A DNA stretch of 13,617 nt, from assembly GCA_020439605.1 (NCBI GenBank), contig JAGQSI010000019.1, positions 1 through 13,617 on the forward strand, written 5' to 3'. The notes under the pieces were generated by a model. That model searched no databases and was not told where the DNA came from. It was given only the letters and a program-made list of their open reading frames with translations. The stretch comes from Acidimicrobiales bacterium (GTDB lineage: Bacteria; Actinomycetota; Acidimicrobiia; Acidimicrobiales; Iamiaceae). This document shows positions 5,842-13,575 of the stretch, piece after piece. A program made the position numbers and the translations under genes. Within the stretch, counting starts at the first letter, position 1. The number at the start of each line of letters is the position of its first letter.

Positions 5842-6951
5842 TCAGACACCGATGGTCTTTGGGGCGAGCGTGATTGGGCGGCAACCGTCCGAGGTGACGA
5901 CGACCGTGTCTTCGATGCGAACACCACCGTGAGCGGGGAGGTAAACACCCGGCTCAACCGTGATGACGCAGCGCTCGACAAGCGTAGCAGTGGAGCTCTG
6001 CGCAACCCGTGGGTCTTCATGGATGTCAAGGCCTACGCCGTGACCTGTGCCATGGAGAAATGCCTCTCCCCAACCGGCTTCGACGATGATGTCACGGCAC
6101 ACTGTGTCCACGTCCTTGCAAGCCACTTCGCTCGCAACTGCCTCCACACCTGCAGCCTGCGAGCGAGCCACTACGTCCCACATCTTTTGTTGGGTATCCG
6201 AGATGTCTCCAACTGCGATCGTTCGAGTCATGTCGGAGTGGTAGCCATCTACGAGTGCACCGAAATCAATGACTACCAGGTCTCCACCTGTGATGGTGCG
6301 GGTTCCGGGGTGGTGGTGAGGAAGAGCACCGTTGGGGCCCGATGCCACGATGGTCTCGAAACTGAGATCATCCGCGCCGAGTGATCGCATCGCTGCGTTG
6401 AGCTCCAGAGCAAACTCTGTTTCGGTTGGTCGATCATTGAGTCTGTGTCTGACCTGGGCCAGCGCCGAATCAGCAATGGCTGCCGCCGCTTCCAGACGAG
6501 CCAGCTCTCCATCGTCTTTGATCAGGCGTAGCTCACCAACGAGTCCCTTGGTGGAGACCAGCTCCAGATCCGGAAACCACTTGTCATCGTAGGTTTGGAC
6601 TGCGGACCACGTAACCGATTCGGCTTCTAGACCCAACCGGGTTGCCCCAGAGGCTTCCACAGCAGCGACGACGATGTCCTTCTGGTTGAGCGATGACACC
6701 TCGATAGTGGCGTTCACACCAGCGGCTTTGAGTTCAGCCTCTGATTGTTGGCCGTATCTGCCATCGGTCACAAAGGTAAGGCCGTCCGGGCTTACCAATA
6801 GAAGAGCAGCAGAGCCCGTGAAGCCACTCAGATAACGAATGCTGGTGAGGTGGGTGACCAACAGTGCAGGAATCTGGGCTTGTTCCATGGCTTGCCTGAG
6901 ACGATCCACCCGTCCAGCAACGTCCATTGGGGCCAAGGTTGAGAGGTCCAT
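5842..6951 (-). CDS. pepP: M24 family Xaa-Pro aminopeptidase
   Basis: The enzyme removes the N-terminal residue before a proline using two metal ions. The 369 residues have a creatinase-like N-terminal domain (about 1-140) and a pita-bread catalytic domain. All five metal ligands are visible: Asp229 (VVIDFG), Asp240 (SDMTRT), His304 (HGTGHGVG), Glu333 (TVEPGVY) and Glu347 (RIEDT), plus PHHHPG near 211-215. The frame is open to 7065 within aroQ, but the ATG at 6951-6949 overlaps the aroQ stop as TGATG and has GGAG seven bases upstream, so it is taken as the start. The short N-domain resembles the Gram-positive YqhT/PepQ type, so the exact symbol is uncertain. It precedes efp by 28 bases. Confidence 0.93.
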   Translation of the reverse strand: MDLSTLAPMDVAGRVDRLRQAMEQAQIPALLVTHLTSIRYLSGFTGSAALLLVSPDGLTFVTDGRYGQQSEAELKAAGVNATIEVSSLNQKDIVVAAVEASGATRLGLEAESVTWSAVQTYDDKWFPDLELVSTKGLVGELRLIKDDGELARLEAAAAIADSALAQVRHRLNDRPTETEFALELNAAMRSLGADDLSFETIVASGPNGALPHHHPGTRTITGGDLVVIDFGALVDGYHSDMTRTIAVGDISDTQQKMWDVVARSQAAGVEAVASEVACKDVDTVCRDIIVEAGWGEAFLHGTGHGVGLDIHEDPRVAQSSTATLVERCVITVEPGVYLPAHGGVRIEDTVVVTSDGCRPITLAPKTIGV

Positions 6952-7409
6952 CAGGTCACTCCAAGCTCTTTTGCTGCTGCTTCTATGGCCATCCGGTAGC
7001 CATCGCCACCATGACCAGCAATGGTCAGGGTAGCCACTGGCTCCACCACCGAAACGTGACGCCAAGGCTCACGAGATTTGGGATCGGAGAGATGCAGTTC
7101 TATGACCGGCCCGTCGAAGGCCGCTAGCGCATCGTGTAGCGACCATGCGTAGTGGGTCAATGCGCCCGGGTTGATGATGATTGCCGCACAGCGCCGTCGA
7201 GCCGTATGGATGGCATCGATGATGACGCCCTCATGATTCGATTGAAGGTGCTCAAGGTCCAGCCCAAGATCTTCGGCTGCCGCTGCTGCAGTCGCCACAT
7301 GGTCAGCGAGAGTTTCCGGTCCGTAGATCTTCGGCTCGCGCTCTCCGAGCAGGTTCAGGTTTGGCCCCGAGAGCAACAACACCACTGGATTATCGACATG
7401 CGCGCTCAC
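6951..7409 (-). CDS. aroQ: Type II 3-dehydroquinate dehydratase
   Basis: AroQ dehydrates 3-dehydroquinate to 3-dehydroshikimate, the third shikimate step. The 152 residues are the usual size of this dodecameric family. Active-site elements are GPNLNLLGEREPKIYG (15-30, with Arg24 and catalytic Tyr29), QSNHEG (56-61), INPGALTHYA (79-88) and ELHLSDPKSRE (104-114, with His106 and Arg113). The last motif has SDPKS where many members read SNIHA or SNPHA, a mild variation. The start is GTG at 7409, overlapping the aroB stop as GTGA; the stop overlaps the aminopeptidase start as TGATG. Both overlaps suggest coupled translation. Confidence 0.96.
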   Translation of the reverse strand: MSAHVDNPVVLLLSGPNLNLLGEREPKIYGPETLADHVATAAAAAEDLGLDLEHLQSNHEGVIIDAIHTARRRCAAIIINPGALTHYAWSLHDALAAFDGPVIELHLSDPKSREPWRHVSVVEPVATLTIAGHGGDGYRMAIEAAAKELGVT

Positions 7410-8407
7410 AGGAGCCCTTCCATTGATTGGCGAAGCAGATCGGTATCGGTGATACGAACCGGTTCCACCCCGTTGAGGCCGTCGAGCACGAATGTGACAC
7501 CGTCTATGGCCTTCTTGTCCCTGTTGAACAGCGCAATCAACTGTTCTGGATCAGAGCCCGGCGGAATGACCATCGGCAGGTCGTAGCCAGCCACAACCGA
7601 GCGGTGTTCCTGCACCCTTGTGGCACTGATGCGCCCAAGGTTGTGGGCAAGTTCTGCTGCGTAGATGAGCCCGATGGCGACTGCTTCACCATGTCGAAGG
7701 TCATAGCCTCCAGCGGTTTCCAACGCGTGGCCAAGTGTGTGGCCATAGTTGAGAATTGCTCTGCGTCCGCCTTCGCGCTCGTCGGATGCGACAACTTCGG
7801 CCTTGCATGCCACACAGGCGGCCACGGCCTCGTCGAGAGATAGATCTGCCAGATCCGCCACACCGAGAAACGCGTACTTGGCCATTTCTCCGAGCCCGTT
7901 GCGGTATTCACGTGCAGGAAGGGTTGAAAGAACCTCGGTGTCACACAGCACTGCTGAAGGTTGCCAGAAGGACCCGACCAGGTTCTTGCCTTCTGGCAGG
8001 TTCACTCCGGTCTTGCCACCTATGGCGGCATCTATTTGGCCGAGAAGTGTGGTTGCCACATGTACAACAGGGATTCCACGGTGGTACACAGCCGCGGCAA
8101 AGCCGGCGGTATCGGTCACCACTCCCCCTCCCACGCCTACTACACAGTCTCCACGGGTCAGTCCCCACTGGGCCCATTGCCGGCATAGATCCTCAACAGT
8201 TGAGAGATCCTTACCGGATTCGCCATCGGGCATCGTGAAGACACGATGATCTACGCCCGGATCCACCTCGACCGGAATTGAGCTCTGCGTAACCACTGCA
8301 ACCCGTCTGACACCGCTGGGCAGAACCTCGCCGAGACGATGACGGGCCCCGGCCCCAACCAGGACGGGATAGGAGCGGTCCTCAAGGGCAACACTGAGTT
8401 CGATCAT
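7406..8407 (-). CDS. aroB: 3-dehydroquinate synthase
   Basis: AroB converts DAHP to 3-dehydroquinate using NAD and a divalent metal, the second shikimate step. The 333 residues are slightly shorter than the common 350-360. Visible are VVGVGGGVVTDTAGFAAA (89-106, NAD site), HVATTLLGQIDAAIGGKTGV (116-135), GKNLVGSFWQP (140-150), the metal ligand Glu174 in NGLGEMAKYA, NYGHTLGHALE (220-230) and RHGEAVAIG (238-246). The ATG at 8407 overlaps the aroK stop as ATGA, and its stop overlaps the aroQ start, so the gene is locked into a coupled aroK-aroB-aroQ run. Confidence 0.97.
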   Translation of the reverse strand: MIELSVALEDRSYPVLVGAGARHRLGEVLPSGVRRVAVVTQSSIPVEVDPGVDHRVFTMPDGESGKDLSTVEDLCRQWAQWGLTRGDCVVGVGGGVVTDTAGFAAAVYHRGIPVVHVATTLLGQIDAAIGGKTGVNLPEGKNLVGSFWQPSAVLCDTEVLSTLPAREYRNGLGEMAKYAFLGVADLADLSLDEAVAACVACKAEVVASDEREGGRRAILNYGHTLGHALETAGGYDLRHGEAVAIGLIYAAELAHNLGRISATRVQEHRSVVAGYDLPMVIPPGSDPEQLIALFNRDKKAIDGVTFVLDGLNGVEPVRITDTDLLRQSMEGLL

Positions 8408-9003
8408 CGGGGTGCCACCGAATGGTTCACGACCTCTGGCGCCACTAGCTCAGCGTTCACCAATGCCTCAACCACTTGCCGCGCCAGGCGCCATTTCGGA
8501 CTTTCACCTGATTCGTGTGCTGGACGAACTTCGACAATCACGTCAGCAACCTCTCTGTACCAAGGGTCTCTGGCCTCATACATCTGAGCCAGAATCTCCT
8601 TTGGGTCTACATCACCAGACAGCAGCGGGCGATGCGGTTTCGGTTTTGCACGCGAACCCAAGAAGTTGGGATCACCGTGAAGGTAGGCCACCGCAACATC
8701 GTCACGTTGAAGGCGAAGTCGGTTACGACCCGTGACTACCACCCCTCCTCCGGCCCCGATGACCACAGGGGAACCCGACTCCAACAGGTCATCTAGAACG
8801 TCGGCTTCTGCTTCTCGGAACTCGAGCTCGCCAAGTTCTTCGAACCAACTGGCCACTGTGCGTCCGAAGCGCTGCTCCAGCTCCTCGTCCCCGTCCACAA
8901 AGCGTGACCCCAACAAGGCAGCAACCTTGCGACCAACGGTTGTCTTGCCAGAGCCCATGAGCCCCACGAGAACAACATGTGGAACCTTCTGGGTTTCAGG
9001 CAC
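8404..9003 (-). CDS. aroK: Shikimate kinase
   Basis: AroK phosphorylates shikimate with ATP. The Walker A loop GLMGSGKT is at 14-21, the shikimate-binding DGD at 37-39, Arg63 in ELEFREAE, the GAGGG loop at 83-87, the lid arginine in HRPLL near 125, and RDPWYREVAD near 145-154. The tail after about residue 170 is a poorly conserved extension (total 199 residues against about 170 usually). The frame is open to 9054, deep in aroC. I choose GTG at 9003-9001 because it overlaps the aroC stop by eight bases (GTGCCTGA) and leaves a normal short N-terminus before the first strand. Its ribosome site is weak, consistent with re-initiation. An ATG at 9027 is the alternative. Confidence 0.93.
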   Translation of the reverse strand: MPETQKVPHVVLVGLMGSGKTTVGRKVAALLGSRFVDGDEELEQRFGRTVASWFEELGELEFREAEADVLDDLLESGSPVVIGAGGGVVVTGRNRLRLQRDDVAVAYLHGDPNFLGSRAKPKPHRPLLSGDVDPKEILAQMYEARDPWYREVADVIVEVRPAHESGESPKWRLARQVVEALVNAELVAPEVVNHSVAPR

Positions 9004-10183
9004 CGACAGGACCGCCAGCAATCGCATCCTTCGAAGCTCGGGCGTTTCGCACAAACTCGTTCAGCGAGTCTCCACCAAACTTTCGAGCGGACTCGTTGGC
9101 GAGTACCAGTGCCACCATGTGTTCAAGCACCACTCCTAGTGCAGGTACGGCGGTCACGTCTGTGCGTTCCTTGAACGACACGCCCGGTTCTTTGGTAGCA
9201 GTGTCCACCGTGGCGAGGGTTGGACGGTTGAGTGTGGCCAACGGCTTCATTGCTGCTCGAACCACTACTGGTTCGCCGGTGGAGATACCACCTTCTAGCC
9301 CGCCTGAGAGGTTGGAGTTGCGTTCGTACCCATTGGCATCTGTCCATGTGATCGGATCATGGGCACTACTTCCGCGCCGACCCGCTACTTCAAATCCGTC
9401 GCCGATCTCCACGCCTTTTACCGCCTGAATACTCATTGCGGCCTGTGCCAGAGCCGCATCGAGCTTGCGATCCCAGTGGACATGGCTTCCGAGTCCTATC
9501 GGTACGCCGTAGGCAATCGCCTCGACTATTCCACCGAGTGAATCTCCGTCCTTTGACGCAGCTTTGATCTCAGCGATCATTTCCTCGGCGCCTTGTTCAT
9601 CCAGGCAGCGAACCTCATTGGCGTCCACCAACGAAAGGTCCTTTGGTCCAGGGCGCTGGGCAGATTCTGAGCTAGCAGACCCCATCTGGATCACATGGGA
9701 AACGATGTCAACGCCAATTTGGGCCAGTAGGAGTTTGGCCAAGGTTCCCGCTGCAACTCGTGCCGCAGTTTCTCGGGCGGATGCTCGCTCCAACACGTCA
9801 CGGGCATCTGTGAAGCCATACTTCTGCATTCCAGCGAGGTCTGCATGGCCGGGTCGAACCTGGCTGAGCGGCATCTGGGTTGGACCATCTTCAGCGCGTG
9901 GAGACATTTCGCGCTGCCATTTTTCCGGGTTGCGATCCCATTCTGTGTTGGCGATCTCAATGGCGACTGGCGAACCGAGAGTTCGACCATGACGCACACC
10001 GCTCACCAGGGTGACCTGGTCCTGTTCGAAGCGCATCCGTGGCCCCCGCCCATAGCCGAGGCGCCTACGTCCAAGTTCTGCGGCGACGTCCTCAGCAGTA
10101 ACCGACAGGCCAGCAGGCAGGCCTTCTACGATCACCACAAGGGCGCGGCCGTGCGATTCTCCAGCGGTCAGATAACGGATCAC
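8996..10183 (-). CDS. aroC: Chorismate synthase
   Basis: AroC makes chorismate from EPSP with reduced FMN as a required cofactor, the last shikimate step. The 395 residues match the family length. Signature segments are YLTAGESHG (4-12), RRRLGYGRGPRM (39-50), SQVRPGHADLAGMQKYGF, RDVLERASARETAARVAAG, and GGLEGGISTGEPVVVRAAMKP in the second half, with RTDVTAVPALGVVLE near the end. The start is GTG at 10183-10181, nine bases after the prepilin peptidase stop with AGG eight bases upstream. It is the first gene of the overlapping aroC-aroK-aroB-aroQ run. Confidence 0.97.
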   Translation of the reverse strand: MIRYLTAGESHGRALVVIVEGLPAGLSVTAEDVAAELGRRRLGYGRGPRMRFEQDQVTLVSGVRHGRTLGSPVAIEIANTEWDRNPEKWQREMSPRAEDGPTQMPLSQVRPGHADLAGMQKYGFTDARDVLERASARETAARVAAGTLAKLLLAQIGVDIVSHVIQMGSASSESAQRPGPKDLSLVDANEVRCLDEQGAEEMIAEIKAASKDGDSLGGIVEAIAYGVPIGLGSHVHWDRKLDAALAQAAMSIQAVKGVEIGDGFEVAGRRGSSAHDPITWTDANGYERNSNLSGGLEGGISTGEPVVVRAAMKPLATLNRPTLATVDTATKEPGVSFKERTDVTAVPALGVVLEHMVALVLANESARKFGGDSLNEFVRNARASKDAIAGGPVGA

Positions 10184-10192
10184 TGTGTAAAC

Positions 10193-11047
10193 CTACCGGC
10201 CTGAAGGGACCTCGAACGAAGCCGGAACAGGACTTCGAAGCGCACCTTCGTCCTCGCCATCGAATCCGTAGAAGCGAATGATCGGGTTTGCGGCAAGCAC
10301 CACGATGATCGTGCCAATAGCGAGCGATGGGCCGAATGGGAAATAGTCGCTCTTTCCACGCTTCATCATGAAGCCCACGCCTACAACTATTCCAACGAAA
10401 CTCGACACGATCAGTGCAACCAACGGCAGAACCGGGTGAAGCCATCCAAGCCACATACCCAAGATGACTGCGAGCTTCACATCGCCCATCCCCATCCCGT
10501 CCTTGCGGGTGATGGCGGCATAGCCGACGAGGGTCAACAGCAACAGGCCCGCAAAGGCGACTGCACATATGTATGCCCACATGATGGCTGCACCAGGATT
10601 CTCAGCCACCATGAACGACAGAACTGGAATGGCCAGAGCCGAGACCACCATCGTTGGGTAGGTGATGCGGTTCGGAAGTATGTAGAGCTCTAGGTCTATG
10701 ACCGAGAGCACCAGCAGAACCGAGAACAACAAGCAGAAGGCGATAATGACCGGAATGCTGTTGAATCTCACACCCACCGCTACCCATAGAAGCGCGTTGG
10801 CGATTTCCACCAACGGGTAGCCCGCTGGGATCGGCTCACCACAGTTGCGACATTTACCTTTGAGCAGCAGCCACGAGACAACCGGAATGTTGTCGCGCTT
10901 TTCGATGGGTTTCTCGCACAGAGGACATTTGGATGGCGGATGAAGCAGGGACTCCTCGCTGGGCACCCGCACTATCACAACGTTGAGGAAAGACCCCACG
11001 GCCAAACCAAAGACACCGAGGAGAACAAGCAGCAGGGTTGTAGTCAT
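10193..11047 (-). CDS. Type IV prepilin leader peptidase / N-methyltransferase
   Basis: This membrane aspartyl protease (family A24) cleaves the leader of type IV prepilins and pseudopilins and often methylates the new N-terminus. The 284 residues show the N-terminal GSFLNVVIVRVP (18-29), the zinc-type cysteine pairs CPLC (41-44) and CRNC (66-69) of the methylase domain, and the two catalytic aspartates Asp118 (DLELYILPNR) and Asp189 (GMGMGDVKLA). About seven hydrophobic segments are spread through the chain. All key residues are present, so both activities are likely. It is PilD/PilD-like (TadV and ComC belong to the same family); no pilin gene is in the window. It lies 9 bases before aroC and 61 bases after the DUF4388 gene. 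Confidence 0.95.
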   Translation of the reverse strand: MTTTLLLVLLGVFGLAVGSFLNVVIVRVPSEESLLHPPSKCPLCEKPIEKRDNIPVVSWLLLKGKCRNCGEPIPAGYPLVEIANALLWVAVGVRFNSIPVIIAFCLLFSVLLVLSVIDLELYILPNRITYPTMVVSALAIPVLSFMVAENPGAAIMWAYICAVAFAGLLLLTLVGYAAITRKDGMGMGDVKLAVILGMWLGWLHPVLPLVALIVSSFVGIVVGVGFMMKRGKSDYFPFGPSLAIGTIIVVLAANPIIRFYGFDGEDEGALRSPVPASFEVPSGR

Positions 11048-11064
11048 GGTTCCAGAAACCTACA

Positions 11065-11087
11065 GACTCCGGCTCTCAAATGGAGTC
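11065..11087. repeat. Inverted repeat GACTCC-N11-GGAGTC before the prepilin peptidase gene
   Basis: A perfect six-base inverted repeat with an 11-base spacer lies in the 61-base gap between the DUF4388 gene and the prepilin peptidase gene. It lacks a following U-tract, so it is not an intrinsic terminator. It could be an operator or a weak mRNA hairpin. Such a short repeat may arise by chance. Confidence 0.3.
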
Positions 11088-11108
11088 ATTGGTATGGCCA
11101 CCGCTGGC

Positions 11109-12155
11109 TCAGGGGTTGACGCTTGAGAGGAACTTCAGCAGCGAACCACGCTCATCTTCGTTTTCAGTGTCGTTGTTGTCACCTGAGATCGCTGCGTCGG
11201 ACTCTCCCTCCACGCTTTCGAGAGCGACCTCGCTCAGATGGAAAGGGGACACATCACCTGCCTCGGTGTCCGGGTCTACGTCGAGCTCAGCCTCATGGTC
11301 AGGCGAAGCGTCTTCGGAGTCTCCCAATAGCGCAGAGACATCGAACTCACGACCATCGACCGACCCGGTAATTTCTTCGCCCTCGAAGGCAACGCCTTCA
11401 CCGGGAAGTGGTTCTGGCAGGAGCGGATCGTCGGAGTCCTCTAGTTTCACCTGACGATCATCGGTGCCTAGCTTTGCCAGCTCGTCTACCGACTCCTGGG
11501 ACCAATCAGTATCCGGGGCTCCAGCAACGACCCCCTCGTAGGTAGTTGCAGGCTCACTCGAACCATAAACCTGTTGGATGATCACTCGTTGCGAACTGTC
11601 GGAACCTTCTGGCGCTGATTCTGCGATCTGAATCAGATCTGCCTCACCCAGCGAGATCACTGACCGGCAGGCTTCGCGATGATCTAGTTCGAGAATTTGA
11701 GCGATCTCTCCAACTGTTGCGCCGCTGCCGATCGTGACCACTGTGCGCCACTCTCGAGCAGTGAGGGTCAGCTCATCTTCGCCATCGTCGAACATGAGCG
11801 ACACCCATGCATCCATGGTTGGCACCACGGCTTGAATCTCTGCCCACTCCGCCTCAAGGTCATCTACAGCGCTCAAAGCCGCTTCTATGTCAAGCGCTTC
11901 ATCGCCTGACTGCTCACCCTCGTCAAACGCAAAGGCGCCTTCCTCGAGCTTCAGGAGTTCATATAGAACCTCAACCGGGTCCTGACCAGGCGAATTCGCG
12001 CCAAGCGCTCCGTGAACTATCTGGCCACCATCCAACCCAACCGCACCTGACACTTCGGCGCTGTTGACTTCCAGGAGTCCGGATTTGGACGTAGCTGCAA
12101 GCAAGCGCAACACGTCAGGTAGAGCGAAAGATTGGATATCTCCCTGCAGGGCCAC
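11109..12155 (-). CDS. DUF4388 (PATAN-type) domain protein with acidic C-terminal region
   Basis: The N-terminal about 80 residues match the DUF4388/PATAN pattern: LQGDIQSFALPDVLRLLAA (3-21), then SGLLEV, and GGQIVHGALG (43-52). This domain is known mostly from response-regulator and gliding or type IV pilus signalling proteins. Residues about 130-180 look like a small winged-helix (REWRTVVTIGSG, TVGEIAQILELDHREACRSV). The remainder is acidic, low-complexity and probably disordered (runs rich in Asp, Glu and Ser), ending SLLKFLSSVNP. No kinase or receiver domain and no membrane segment are seen. The start is GTG at 12155 with GGAGG five bases upstream. An ATG five bases further up is out of frame. 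Its neighbour is the prepilin peptidase, which fits a pilus-related regulatory role, but the function is unknown. Confidence 0.8.
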   Translation of the reverse strand: MALQGDIQSFALPDVLRLLAATSKSGLLEVNSAEVSGAVGLDGGQIVHGALGANSPGQDPVEVLYELLKLEEGAFAFDEGEQSGDEALDIEAALSAVDDLEAEWAEIQAVVPTMDAWVSLMFDDGEDELTLTAREWRTVVTIGSGATVGEIAQILELDHREACRSVISLGEADLIQIAESAPEGSDSSQRVIIQQVYGSSEPATTYEGVVAGAPDTDWSQESVDELAKLGTDDRQVKLEDSDDPLLPEPLPGEGVAFEGEEITGSVDGREFDVSALLGDSEDASPDHEAELDVDPDTEAGDVSPFHLSEVALESVEGESDAAISGDNNDTENEDERGSLLKFLSSVNP

Positions 12156-12185
12156 GACATCCTCCTCGGGGATGGGCTCGGCGAC

Positions 12186-12196
12186 TTAGGTCCTAA
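12186..12196. repeat. Palindrome TTAGG-T-CCTAA upstream of the DUF4388 gene
   Basis: A five-plus-five inverted repeat around one base lies 31 bases upstream of the DUF4388 start and nine bases from a larger 16-base palindrome. Together they look like an operator region. The binding protein is unknown. Confidence 0.35.
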
Positions 12197-12205
12197 TCAA
12201 TCGGC

Positions 12206-12221
12206 ACTTTGGCGCCAAAGT
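12206..12221. promoter_or_regulatory. Perfect 16-bp palindrome, candidate operator
   Basis: ACTTTGGCGCCAAAGT is its own reverse complement across all 16 bases. It sits in the 99-base gap between aroE and the DUF4388 gene, about 50 bases upstream of the latter. There is no loop, so an RNA hairpin is unlikely; a site for a dimeric DNA-binding protein is the simpler reading. A chance perfect 16-mer palindrome is unlikely in this window. Confidence 0.5.
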
Positions 12222-12254
12222 TGAAGAAATGCCCAAGGCTTTGGATGACGCGGC

Positions 12255-13088
12255 TCAGATTGCGGCGCGGCGCATTACCTCAAGATCTGGCGTGAGGGAG
12301 CTCCAGTGCTCGAAGGCCAATGCCGCTTGATGCACCAACATTCCCAGGCCGTCTACCGCTGTAGCCCCAACCTCTTGGGCCTGAGCCAACAGTGCTGTTC
12401 GCAATGGTTTGTAGACCAGATCCACAATCACCTGCGAGGAGTTCAACAACTCAACCGGTACAGGTGAATCCCCTAACGCTGCATCCTTGCCCATGCCCAC
12501 ACTGGTTGCGTTGATCACCACATCCGCGTCCTGCACCGCTTCGAGAGTTGCGGTCGAACCAAGCGGGCCGGCTAGCGACGCAGCAATCTCAGCGCGCTCA
12601 GGGCTGCGGTTGATGACCACCACATTTCGTACACCACTTTTGGACAGGGCCAGTACAACAGACCGAGCAGCACCACCAGCTCCGAGCACAACGCAACGCT
12701 TGTCCGCAAGGTCAATGCCATGATCTAGCTGCAAGGACCTAACCAGCCCTGCCCCATCTGTGTTGTGACCAACCAGCGCATCGCCTTGACGAGCGATGCA
12801 GTTGACCGCTCCGAGAGCTTCGGCATCGCCTGAGAGCGAATCGAGCGCCGGCATTACTGCGGCCTTTAGTGGCATCGTCACCGAGAAGCCCCGAATACCC
12901 AACGCTCTCATGGCCGCGACGGAATCGGGCGCATCTGCTTCGGAGACTTCGAACGCTGTGAACACCCAATTCATGCCTGCTGCCTGAAACGCTGCATTCA
13001 TGATGGCCGGGGAACGCGAATGGCGAACCGGTGACCCGATTACTGCGGCGAGTTGAGTCTCACCATCGATCGAGGGTGAGCTAGCCAC
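12255..13088 (-). CDS. aroE: Shikimate dehydrogenase
   Basis: AroE reduces 3-dehydroshikimate to shikimate with NADPH. The 277 residues include the substrate loop VIGSPVRHSRSPAIMN (16-31, Ser24 and Ser26), catalytic Lys75 in SVTMPLK (the usual form is NVTMPHK; the lysine is kept), Asp111 in NTDGAG, the nucleotide loop VLGAGGAARSV, the NRSPERA phosphate-binding stretch, INATSVGM, and GLGMLVHQAALAFEHW near the end. The frame is open to 13217 inside mltG. The GTG at 13088-13086 is chosen because it overlaps the mltG stop by eight bases (GTGGCTAG) and gives a normal-length protein. The order mltG-aroE is common in Gram-positive bacteria. Confidence 0.95.
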   Translation of the reverse strand: MASSPSIDGETQLAAVIGSPVRHSRSPAIMNAAFQAAGMNWVFTAFEVSEADAPDSVAAMRALGIRGFSVTMPLKAAVMPALDSLSGDAEALGAVNCIARQGDALVGHNTDGAGLVRSLQLDHGIDLADKRCVVLGAGGAARSVVLALSKSGVRNVVVINRSPERAEIAASLAGPLGSTATLEAVQDADVVINATSVGMGKDAALGDSPVPVELLNSSQVIVDLVYKPLRTALLAQAQEVGATAVDGLGMLVHQAALAFEHWSSLTPDLEVMRRAAI

Positions 13089-13575
13089 AGCCGAGGTCCC
13101 TTTGAATGCAGAGCTGCTTTGCGGCGAGAAAATCGTCGTAGCTCTCGGTGAAGGTGACCTCATCCACATCGGTAACAACGAAGTAGAGCCACGGTCCATC
13201 TGCTGGCTGAAATGCACCCTCTAGCGCCAGTTCTCCTGGTGCAGCGATTGGTGTTGGTGGCAGGCCAGAACGAACTCTGGTGTTGTAGGGCGTGTCCTTT
13301 TGATAGTCGACCTTTGCAGGGTCGAGGCCCTGCAGCCGCGCCTCATAGGCAGATGTTGCGTCGTACTGCAGCGGCATACCCTTTTGGAGCCGGTTGTAGG
13401 TAACCGCACCAATCTTGGGAGCATCGGCAGGGACCGCCGCCTCATACTGAATCAGCGATGCGACAATGACCATGTCGTAGGCGTCTAGCTCCAAGCCCCA
13501 CCGCTGGGAGATAGGTGCCATGGCTTCTTTGATCCGGAGCGTCGCAACCCGGTTCTCCAGCGCAGATTCCATCAT
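13081..13575 (-). CDS. mltG: Endolytic transglycosylase MltG, C-terminal part (possibly disrupted)
   Basis: MltG cleaves nascent peptidoglycan glycan strands at the membrane and ends their growth. The 164 residues cover the catalytic YceG-like domain: VASLIQYEAAVPADAPKIG (with the conserved glutamate region), TYNRLQKGMPLQYDAT, TPYNTRVRSGLPPTPIAAPG and WLYFVVTDVDEVTFTESYDD. The N-terminal membrane anchor and LysM-like part are missing. The window continues 42 bases past this ORF, and in the same frame there is a TAG at 13581-13579. Codons on the far side of it (AADAAVAL) read naturally into TMMESAL, as if the TAG replaced a sense codon such as CAG. So either the gene is broken by a nonsense change, or this is a sequencing error. 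The ATG at 13575 has no ribosome site and is unlikely to be the true start. Confidence 0.85.
   Translation of the reverse strand: MMESALENRVATLRIKEAMAPISQRWGLELDAYDMVIVASLIQYEAAVPADAPKIGAVTYNRLQKGMPLQYDATSAYEARLQGLDPAKVDYQKDTPYNTRVRSGLPPTPIAAPGELALEGAFQPADGPWLYFVVTDVDEVTFTESYDDFLAAKQLCIQRDLGCG

Noticed and set aside
8999..9054. Longer aroK start at 9054
   Set aside because: It would overlap aroC by about 59 bases and add residues not seen in shikimate kinases; GTG 9003 fits better.
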